Origin: Thiohalospira sp051745535
GTDB taxonomy: Bacteria > Pseudomonadota > Gammaproteobacteria > Thiohalospirales > Thiohalospiraceae
NCBI GenBank assembly: GCA_051745535.1
Contig: JBNJED010000087.1
Coordinates: 1-6,352, forward strand
Length of the DNA: 6,352 nt
Reading direction: 5' to 3'
The first letter of the stretch is position 1; each line of letters starts with the position of its first letter. This document shows positions 1 to 5,894 of this stretch, one piece after another. A program made the translations under genes and the position numbers. A model generated the notes under the pieces. That model searched no databases. It saw only the letters and a program-made list of their open reading frames with translations, and was not told the DNA's origin.

Positions 1-16
1 GGGAGGTGGGGGGGAG

Positions 17-93
<77 letters not shown>

Positions 94-104
94 GAAGGGG
101 CGGG

Positions 105-133
105 ACTATAGCCGGCCGCCCGGAGTGCTTCAA
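105..133 (-). promoter_or_regulatory. Sigma-70 promoter of the tRNA-Arg gene
   Basis: On the minus strand TTGAAG (133-128) and TATAGT (110-105) are separated by exactly 17 bp, close to the sigma-70 consensus at both boxes. The -10 box is followed by a C-rich stretch (CCCGCCCC). Transcription would start near position 98, leaving only a few leader bases before the tRNA 5' end at 93. A GC-rich discriminator of this kind is typical of stable-RNA promoters under stringent control; that regulation is inferred. The -35 box overlaps the TGA stop codon of the upstream phosphodiesterase gene (132-130). Confidence 0.75.
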
Positions 134-3100
134 GTTGTCCGCGTCGGGTCGAGGCAGGCCATCAGCTCGGTAGCCGGCATTGGCCGGTAATAGAGGAAGC
201 CCTGCGCCCAGTCCACGTGGCGTTCCCGCAGCCAGTCGGCCTGCTTGCCGGTCTCTACTCCCTCGGCGACTACCTGCTGACCCAGGGCGCCGGCGACGGC
301 CAGGATGGCCTCGGTGATGGAGTGGTCGTGTTCCGCGCCGGGCAGGCCGTCCACGAAGGCCTTGTCGATCTTCAGGGTGTCCACGGGGAACTCCTTGAGG
401 TAGGCCAGGGAGCTGTAGCCAGTGCCGAAGTCGTCAATGGCCTGGCGAACACCCATTTCCTTGAGCCGCACCAGGGTCGCCCGGGCCTCACTGGGGCTCG
501 CCAGCAGGCTGGCCTCCGTGATCTCCAGTTCCAGGGCCGCAGGAGGGATGGACCAGCGCTTGAGGGCAGCCTCTACCCGTTCCCGCCAGTCCGGGCGCTG
601 GAGCTGGGCAGCCGCTACGTTCACGGCGAGGCGGGGGAGCTGGTAACCGGCATCGCGCCATTCCGACATCTGCCGCAATGCCTCCTCGAGAACCCAGTCA
701 CCAATGGCCACTACCTGGCCGGTCTGCTCGGCGACAGGGATGAATTCCCTGGGAGAGATCATCCCCCATTCGGGGTGGTGCCACCGGACGAGGGCCTCGA
801 CGGCCTCGATGGCGCCGTCGGTGAGCCGGACCTGAGGCTGGAACCAGACCGCCAGTTCGTCGTGCCCGATGGCGACCTTCAGGGCCTCTTCCAGCTGTAC
901 ACGATGGCGGACCGCCTCCTGCATCTCGGGGCGGAAGTAGTGGACCTGACCGCCACTCTCGGCCTGGGCGCGATGGAGGGCTGTGGCGGCGTTGGTCAGC
1001 AGCAACTCCATCTCGGTGCCGTCGTCGGGGGCCAGCGTAACGCCCATGTTGGCTTCCAGGCGGACCGTCTGCTCTCCCAGCTCCAGGGGGTGGCCGATGA
1101 GGGCGAGCAGGTGCGCGACGCACCTATCCAGCTGTCCCCGATCGGCACCGTGGAGCAGGACCCAGAACTCGTCCCCACCAACGCGGGCCACCGTGTCCTT
1201 ATGGCCCACTGCCTCCTGAAGACGGCCGGCGATCCGGCGCAGAACGGTATCCCCGGCCTCGGCACCCACCGTGTCGTTCAGGGCGCGGAATCCCTTGAGG
1301 TCGATGAAGAGGAGGGCGAGTCCCTCGGTCTCCGTTGCCAGGGCGCGTTGCAGGCGTTCACGGAAGAGGTCCCGGTTGGGGAGATCGGTCAGGGGGTCGT
1401 GGTAGGTGCGATAGGTCAGCTCCTCGCGCGCCCGATGGGCCTGGGTGATGTCGGCGAAGCTCGCGATGTAGTGGGCGAGCTGGCCGGCCTCGTCGCGGAC
1501 CTCGCTGATGGAGAGGAACTCCGGATAGGTCTCGCCGTTGCGGCGCCGGTTCCAGATCTTGCCCTGCCAGTGCCCTTGGCTTTGGATGGCGGCCCACATG
1601 GCGCGGTAGAAGGCCTCGTCCTGGAGGCCGGACTGCAGCAGGGCCGGGGTCCGGCCCATGACTTCGGAGGCAGGGTAGCCGGTGATCGCGGTGAAGGCGG
1701 GGTTGACCCGCTCGATGCGCTGCTCGGGGTCGGTGACCAGGATCCCCTCCGCGCTGTTCTCGAACACGGCGCCGGCGAGCCGCAGTTCGGCCAGCTGCTG
1801 GTCACGCTGGATACGCATGCGCAGGGCCTGGATCCCGAAGCCGAGGTCCGCCGCCAGCTCCTCGAGCAAGGCCAGCTCTTCGTCATCGAAGGCCTCGGGG
1901 CGCGCGGCGTGGACGGTGAGAACGCCGAGCGTCGCCTCGGTGGAGTGGATGGGCAGGGCGGCGATCCCGCCCGACCGGGGCCGCTCCCCATCGGGATCCT
2001 CCTCGTTGCCGGGTGGTTCATCCGCCCCCGAGGCGCGCCGGACCCGGGTCGTTTCCTCGGTCATGGCCCGCGCCGCGATCCGCTGGCCCTCCGGGGAGGG
2101 GTCGCCCTCTTCTTTGCCGACGGAGGCCGCCACCCGGAGCCGGTTCGCGGGTGGGCCATCCGGATTGGCCTGGGCGTCATCGCCGGGGAGTCCGACCCAG
2201 ACCCGGAGGTAGTCCCGGGTCTGCACCAGGGTGGCACAGACCTCCTCGAGGAGGGTCGGTTCATCCCTGGCGCGGACCAGTGCCGAGTTCGAGCGGGAGA
2301 GGGCGCGCAGGGCCTGATTGGAGCGCTGGTAGGCGTCCTCCGCGGCCTTGCGCCGGGAGATGTCCCGGCCCACCCAGTAGGCAAATTCCTCGCCCCGGTA
2401 GACGATGTGGTTGATGCCCGCCTCCACCGGGTACTCCCGCCCCTCCCGGGTCCGGTGGCCGGTCTCCACGGCGACCTTCCCCCGGGTCTGCACCATGGGC
2501 CAGAGCGCCTGCTGGTAGTCGGCCAGGCTGTAGTCGGGGGTCAGCTCTGCAATGGTCCGGCCGAGGAGGTCTTCGCGGGGGTAGCCGAGGTTGTCGCAGG
2601 CGGTCTGGTTGGCATCCTGGACGGTCCCCTCGGCGTCCAGGCGCAGGATCTCGTCGAAGCTGGTCTCCAGGGCGTGGCGGGTGAGTTCCAGCTCGCGCTC
2701 CCGGAGCCGGATATCGCGGAGATCGGTCAGGAAGGCGTAGGCGCCGGTCAGCGCGCCGGTATCATCGTAGAGGGCGCTGGATTGAACGAGGACCGGCCGT
2801 TCTTCCCCCCACCGCGTCCGGAGGGTGATCTCGTAGCGCCGGGGTGCCGAATCGGCCTGCCCGCCTCCCGGCGCCAGATCGTGGCGGATCTCCCGTTCGA
2901 AACGGGGCTGGCTCTCCGCCGTGGCGAACGCGGCGGGGGCCTGGCCGAGCAGGTCGGCTGGCTGGTAGCCGAGGAGGTCGGCCATGGCCTGATTGACGGT
3001 CACGGTTTTGCCGTTGGCGTCGATGAGCCAGAAACCCTCCCGGGACCGGTCGATCACATCTCTCCAGTAGCGGTCCGCGGCCCGGGTCCGGGCCGTCTCG

Positions 3101-3315
3101 CGCGCCTGGATAACGAGGAGGAGGAGGGTGCTCAGGGCGACGAAGGCCAGCCCCTTCCAGGTCTGCCAGGCGGTGAGGTCGGCCCGATCGGGGACCATGA
3201 GGTGGACGAGCCAGTCCGAAAAGAGGATCCAGGCCAGGCCGAAGATCAGATAGGTGCCGCCGACCATAAGCGGCGGGCGCCAGCTTCGCAGGGGGCGATG
3301 GGGCAGCAGCGACAT
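130..3315 (-). CDS. Membrane-anchored PAS-PAS-GAF-PAS-GGDEF-EAL protein, predicted c-di-GMP phosphodiesterase
   Basis: This 1061-residue sensor enzyme probably hydrolyses cyclic di-GMP to pGpG at the inner membrane. Two membrane segments (about 16-40 and 53-70) enclose a short loop and include WILFSD, a motif common in such proteins. PAS domains follow at about 81-205 and 209-328, then a helical linker, a GAF domain (about 350-503), a third PAS (510-630), GGDEF (640-798) and EAL (808-1058). EAL residues look complete: E840 of EAL, N899, E931, D961/D962 in DDFGTGYSS, K982, E1018 and Q1038. The GGDEF motif is intact at 713-717 and D672, N680 and D689 remain, but the usual DxDxFK reads DLKGFR, GH reads GA, and the inhibitory RxxD site reads GHKD. 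GTP binding is possible; cyclase activity is doubtful. The start at 3315 is chosen because GGAG lies six bases upstream; an in-frame ATG at 3336, seven codons earlier, has GGAG directly touching it. It follows the cyclase gene on the same strand after about 245 bp, so co-transcription is possible. Confidence 0.93.
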   Translation of the reverse strand: MSLLPHRPLRSWRPPLMVGGTYLIFGLAWILFSDWLVHLMVPDRADLTAWQTWKGLAFVALSTLLLLVIQARETARTRAADRYWRDVIDRSREGFWLIDANGKTVTVNQAMADLLGYQPADLLGQAPAAFATAESQPRFEREIRHDLAPGGGQADSAPRRYEITLRTRWGEERPVLVQSSALYDDTGALTGAYAFLTDLRDIRLRERELELTRHALETSFDEILRLDAEGTVQDANQTACDNLGYPREDLLGRTIAELTPDYSLADYQQALWPMVQTRGKVAVETGHRTREGREYPVEAGINHIVYRGEEFAYWVGRDISRRKAAEDAYQRSNQALRALSRSNSALVRARDEPTLLEEVCATLVQTRDYLRVWVGLPGDDAQANPDGPPANRLRVAASVGKEEGDPSPEGQRIAARAMTEETTRVRRASGADEPPGNEEDPDGERPRSGGIAALPIHSTEATLGVLTVHAARPEAFDDEELALLEELAADLGFGIQALRMRIQRDQQLAELRLAGAVFENSAEGILVTDPEQRIERVNPAFTAITGYPASEVMGRTPALLQSGLQDEAFYRAMWAAIQSQGHWQGKIWNRRRNGETYPEFLSISEVRDEAGQLAHYIASFADITQAHRAREELTYRTYHDPLTDLPNRDLFRERLQRALATETEGLALLFIDLKGFRALNDTVGAEAGDTVLRRIAGRLQEAVGHKDTVARVGGDEFWVLLHGADRGQLDRCVAHLLALIGHPLELGEQTVRLEANMGVTLAPDDGTEMELLLTNAATALHRAQAESGGQVHYFRPEMQEAVRHRVQLEEALKVAIGHDELAVWFQPQVRLTDGAIEAVEALVRWHHPEWGMISPREFIPVAEQTGQVVAIGDWVLEEALRQMSEWRDAGYQLPRLAVNVAAAQLQRPDWRERVEAALKRWSIPPAALELEITEASLLASPSEARATLVRLKEMGVRQAIDDFGTGYSSLAYLKEFPVDTLKIDKAFVDGLPGAEHDHSITEAILAVAGALGQQVVAEGVETGKQADWLRERHVDWAQGFLYYRPMPATELMACLDPTRTT

Positions 3316-3560
3316 GGTGAACTCCGCTGGGTGCATCTCCGGAGGCCGACCGCTGCTGCCGGCCTTCCGGGTGTTCGTGATGGGTTGAGTGGCGTTGGTG
3401 CCCGTTTCCGTCTTCCCGTCCCGGAGCGGACTCCGCCCGGTGCCGTTCTGGGCGGGTTCGTGGGAACTTTCGGTCAGTCTGGTTCACGTCCCCGTTGTTC
3501 GCCAGCCGTTGCCCCCTTTCCGGGCCCGGCACCTTCTGTACCGGGGCGGCACCCTGCTGC
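3316..3560. other. Intergenic gap between cyclase and phosphodiesterase genes
   Basis: This 245 bp stretch has no convincing gene, promoter or intrinsic terminator. It contains a perfect 10-bp palindrome, CCGGGCCCGG (3520-3529), and two copies of the minus-strand heptamer GGTGCCG nearby. A GC-rich hairpin is possible just after the cyclase stop, but no T-run follows it. Small stems such as GCGG-AGT-CCGC also occur near 3424-3440. The absence of a terminator is compatible with read-through from the cyclase gene into the phosphodiesterase gene. Confidence 0.5.
3322..3325 (-). promoter_or_regulatory. Ribosome binding site deciding the phosphodiesterase start
   Basis: GGAG sits six bases before the ATG at 3315-3313, a normal Shine-Dalgarno distance. 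The alternative upstream ATG at 3336 has a GGAG with no spacer, which is too close to work well. This favours the shorter 1061-residue protein. Confidence 0.55.
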
Positions 3561-4832
3561 CTATTCCGGATCGGCGAGCTTCGTGGTGTTGCGTCCGGCC
3601 TCCTTGGCGGCGTACAGGGCCCGATCCGCGCGTTCTTCCAGCCTCTCCAGGCTCTCGCCGGGTCGGGCGGCGGCGACCCCGACACTGATGGTCACGCGGC
3701 CCGCTGTGGGGAAGGAATCATCGGCCACCGTCCGACGCAGGCGGTCGGCGAGTTCCATCGCCTCGTCGCTTGTGGCGTGGTTGGCGATGACCAGGAACTC
3801 CTCGCCACCCCAGCGACCCAGGACATCTGCCTCCCGCAGGGTGTCCTGGCCGCGTCGGACCAGCTCCTGGAGCACGGCATCCCCTACCGGGTGGCCCCAC
3901 TGATCGTTGACCAACTTGAACAGGTCGATATCGAAGATGAGTATGGAGAACGGGGTGCCGTAGCGCTGCTGGGCGGCGACGGCTTGGTTCATGAGTTCGT
4001 AGAGTCGGTGCCGATTGTAAGCATCGGTTAGCCGATCGTGGGAAGCTAGACGCTCCAGCTCCGCCTCCAGCCGTTTCTGTTCGGTGATGTCGTGGAAGAC
4101 GGCAACGTAGTGGGTCTCGTCGCCGGTGGCATCGGCCACCGTGGTAATGGACTCCCATTGGGGATACACCTCCCCGTTGCGGCGCCGGTTCCAGATCTCG
4201 CCTTCCCAGTGGCCCTCCTGCTGCAACCGCTCCCACATCGCCTGGTAGAAGGCCTCATCCTGCCGTCCCGAAGACAGGAAGCGCGGATTGCGGCCGACGC
4301 TCTTCTCGGCCGAATACCCGGTGATCTCGGTGAAGGCGCGATTGACCTCGAGGATCTTTGGCTCGCCGTCGGCAATGAGGACGGCCTGGCCGCTGTTAAA
4401 GGCGATGGCCAAAAGCTCCAACCGGCGCTGGGTGCGGTGGCGTTCCACTGCATACAGGAGGACCCGTTCGAGCATGGCCGGCGCCAGGTCGCGCTTCGGG
4501 ATGAAATCCTGAACACCGAAGCGTAGCGCCTCTCGGCCCAGACGGATCTCCTCCTGCCGGGGCATGACGACCACCGGCAGGTGACCGCCAGGGCCTTCGC
4601 GGAAGGCCTGAACCGTCGCCAGACCGTCGGAGTCGGGCAGTCCCATGTCGAGCAGTACCGCGTCGAAGGCGTTCTCGGCGGCGCTCGCCAGGGCCTCGGC
4701 GAGGCTCTGGACCGGGGTTACGGTGAAGGTCGTCTCCTCGACGGTCGTCAGCAGCTCCTGCACGAGCAGCGCATTGGCCGGATCGTCCTCGACGAGCAGG
4801 ACCGAGAGGTGCTGCGGCGATTCACTGGGCAT
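3561..4832 (-). CDS. Response regulator diguanylate cyclase (REC-PAS-GGDEF)
   Basis: This soluble 423-residue protein probably makes cyclic di-GMP from two GTP under control of a phosphorelay. The receiver domain (about 9-125) has the acidic pocket EDD at 15-17, phosphoacceptor D62 in LLDMGLPDSDG and conserved K113. The usual Thr/Ser after the fourth strand is Pro91 (VVVMP). A PAS domain (about 139-256) includes IWNRRRNGEVYP and is closely related to the third PAS of the downstream phosphodiesterase. The GGDEF domain (about 258-420) is canonical: FDIDLFK with D301 and K306, N309, GH, GGEEF at 342-346, and an intact inhibitory site R333-x-x-D336, so product feedback is expected. The start at 4832 is preferred because GAGGG lies five bases before it; an in-frame ATG at 4844 has no nearby Shine-Dalgarno sequence. 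The gene ends with TAG. A partner histidine kinase is not in the window. Confidence 0.95.
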   Translation of the reverse strand: MPSESPQHLSVLLVEDDPANALLVQELLTTVEETTFTVTPVQSLAEALASAAENAFDAVLLDMGLPDSDGLATVQAFREGPGGHLPVVVMPRQEEIRLGREALRFGVQDFIPKRDLAPAMLERVLLYAVERHRTQRRLELLAIAFNSGQAVLIADGEPKILEVNRAFTEITGYSAEKSVGRNPRFLSSGRQDEAFYQAMWERLQQEGHWEGEIWNRRRNGEVYPQWESITTVADATGDETHYVAVFHDITEQKRLEAELERLASHDRLTDAYNRHRLYELMNQAVAAQQRYGTPFSILIFDIDLFKLVNDQWGHPVGDAVLQELVRRGQDTLREADVLGRWGGEEFLVIANHATSDEAMELADRLRRTVADDSFPTAGRVTISVGVAAARPGESLERLEERADRALYAAKEAGRNTTKLADPE

Positions 4833-4837
4833 GGCGA

Positions 4838-4842
4838 CCCTC
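4838..4842 (-). promoter_or_regulatory. Ribosome binding site deciding the cyclase start
   Basis: GAGGG precedes the ATG at 4832-4830 by five bases. It overlaps the other candidate start codon (4844-4842), which has only a GGAG about 18 bases upstream. This supports a 423-residue rather than 427-residue product. Confidence 0.6.
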
Positions 4843-4887
4843 ATGTCGTGTCGACGATGGGCTCCGGTCCGCCTTTACGAGTATCGA

Positions 4888-4906
4888 AGGCAGCCCGTAA
4901 CTGCCT
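4888..4906 (-). repeat. Short hairpin in the cyclase leader
   Basis: AGGCAG (4906-4901) and CTGCCT (4893-4888) form a perfect six-pair stem around the loop TTACGGG on the minus strand. It lies about 56 bases before the chosen cyclase start, within the predicted 5' leader. No T-run follows, so it does not look like a terminator. Its role is unknown. Confidence 0.4.
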
Positions 4907-4922
4907 GAAAAGGGAGGGAGAC

Positions 4923-4969
4923 CCATGGAGGCCACCGACGTTGTCCGACGTACATGGGGCCTTCCATGG
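4923..4969 (-). repeat. Long inverted repeat in the predicted cyclase leader
   Basis: The arms CCATGGAAGGCC (minus strand, 4969-4958) and GGCCTCCATGG (4933-4923) pair over eleven positions with one bulged A, around a 24-base loop. The loop contains two copies of ACGTCGG separated by three bases (the second copy ends at the arm), and each copy contains the self-complementary ACGT. In RNA this would be a strong leader hairpin; in DNA it could be an operator for a dimeric regulator. It does not match the conserved core of the GEMM c-di-GMP riboswitch as I remember it. No U-tract directly follows, so a simple terminator is unlikely. Confidence 0.55.
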
Positions 4970-4993
4970 CGCGCGTTTCGTAACCGAGGGTTA

Positions 4994-5021
4994 ACTATAG
5001 AACGATCCGAGGGGCTGTCGC
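4994..5021 (-). promoter_or_regulatory. Predicted sigma-70 promoter of the cyclase gene
   Basis: TATAGT (4999-4994) has five of six consensus bases, and GCGACA (5021-5016) has four of six, with a 16 bp spacer. The same -10 hexamer is used by the predicted tRNA promoter at the other end of the window. A start near 4987 would give a leader of about 155 nt before the cyclase ATG, including both hairpins. The local drop in GC supports a promoter, but the weak -35 keeps this tentative. Confidence 0.5.
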
Positions 5022-5162
5022 CTTACGGAAGCGGGTGCGGCCCGTGACCCCCCCTTGGGAAGGCGGAAAGAGGCCGCCATCGAAGTCGGGAGTCGGGCCG
5101 TCCATGGGAGGGAATGCCCGCTCATCGAAGAGAACCCGCCGTTGATGGTTCGGCCAGGGCGG

Positions 5163-5894
5163 TCAGTCCTCGAAGATGTAGACGTCCACGCGCCGGTTGC
5201 GGGCGCGGTTGGCTTCGGAATCGTTGGGACGAACGGGGCTGGTGTGGGCATGGCCCTCGACGAGCAGCCGTTCGGAGTCGATACCGCCGTCCTCGAAGGC
5301 TTGGACCACCGAGACGGCTCGCTCGGCGGAGAGCGCCCAGTTGGAGCGAAAACGCGAGCTCTGGATGGGGACATCGTCGGTATGGCCGGAGACACGGACC
5401 TCGCCCGGTGTGTCCTGGAGGATCTCGCCGAGGGTGATCAGCTCGTCGCGGAAGTCCTCGGCGATCCGGATATCTCCGGTCTGGAACATGGCTTGTTCCT
5501 GGAAGCGGATCAGGACGCCGCTCTCCCCGGCGGCGACCTTGATCAGCCCCTTCTCGATGGGTTCCTCCAGGGTTTCGCGGATGGCATCGACCACCTCACT
5601 GCGCTCCTCCTCGCCACTCTCTTCCCGTGGAGAGGGCGTAGGGCGTTCCACGGACTCCACCGAGGAGGGTTGCTGGGAATGGCCCTCCAGGTCGATGAGG
5701 CTGGGATCGGCCGGCTCGCCGGATTCCTCGGGATTGAGGGTCCGCTTGAGGGAGGTGGCCATCCGTTCATATTTTTCGGCGTCGATGGTGGAGAAGGCGT
5801 AGAGCATGACGAAGAAGACCACCAGCACCGCCATCAGGTCGGCGAAGGTGGTCATCCAGGCCGGGGCACCGCCGGCGGCCTTGCGCCGTTTCAC
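5163..5894 (-). CDS. motB: Flagellar stator protein MotB/PomB
   Basis: This 243-residue inner-membrane protein pairs with MotA/PomA to form the ion channel that drives flagellar rotation, and anchors the stator to peptidoglycan. A short basic N-terminus leads into PAWMTTFADLM and a single membrane segment (about 12-34) with the essential ion-binding Asp at residue 19. A helix like the plug segment follows (about 38-54), then an acidic, proline-containing linker (55-105) and an OmpA-like peptidoglycan-binding domain (about 125-240). That domain shows SGHTDDVPI (169-177), SNWALSAERA and NRARNRRVDVYI. The TFADLM...FFV style resembles sodium-type PomB/MotS more than Escherichia coli MotB, though the Cys of Vibrio PomB seven residues after the Asp is Val26. 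The start is GTG, within a GTGA overlap with the motA stop, preceded by AGGAGG, which implies translational coupling. Confidence 0.94.
   Translation of the reverse strand: MKRRKAAGGAPAWMTTFADLMAVLVVFFVMLYAFSTIDAEKYERMATSLKRTLNPEESGEPADPSLIDLEGHSQQPSSVESVERPTPSPREESGEEERSEVVDAIRETLEEPIEKGLIKVAAGESGVLIRFQEQAMFQTGDIRIAEDFRDELITLGEILQDTPGEVRVSGHTDDVPIQSSRFRSNWALSAERAVSVVQAFEDGGIDSERLLVEGHAHTSPVRPNDSEANRARNRRVDVYIFED

Larger units (their letters stand above)
4833..5162. other. Regulatory-looking intergenic region between motB and the cyclase gene
   Basis: No conserved gene is visible in these 330 bp, and the part from about 4865 to 5005 is noticeably less GC-rich than the coding DNA. On the minus strand it holds, in order, weak hairpins after the motB stop (for example GAACC with GGTTC around 5132-5151), a predicted sigma-70 promoter, a long inverted repeat and a second short hairpin. 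The palindrome CCATGG occurs three times (4923, 4964, 5102). No hairpin is followed by a proper T-run, so I see no clear intrinsic terminator for the stator operon. The features inside are listed separately. Confidence 0.55.

Noticed and set aside
3337..3685. Open frames crossing the gap between cyclase and phosphodiesterase genes
   Set aside because: They overlap conserved coding sequence in other frames, have Arg/Pro-rich translations and show no ribosome binding site.
217..3903. A 1228-codon open frame on the plus strand opposite both c-di-GMP genes
   Set aside because: It is an antisense shadow kept open by GC-rich codon use. Its translation is Gly/Leu/Val-rich with no recognisable domain, and the opposite strand encodes full PAS, GAF, GGDEF and EAL domains.
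4835..4881. TAAAG-like -35 (4878-4874, minus strand) suggesting a FliA flagellar promoter before the cyclase
   Set aside because: At the expected spacing the -10 octamer matches the GCCGATAA consensus at only about three of eight positions, and the start would fall almost on the gene start.
4888..4969. c-di-GMP riboswitch in the cyclase leader
   Set aside because: The hairpins lack the paired stems with conserved unpaired core expected of GEMM-I; only an RNA family search could settle weaker variants.
5125..5160. Hairpin just after the motB stop as an intrinsic terminator
   Set aside because: Stems are only about five pairs and the following bases are mixed (TCTCTTCG) rather than a T-run.
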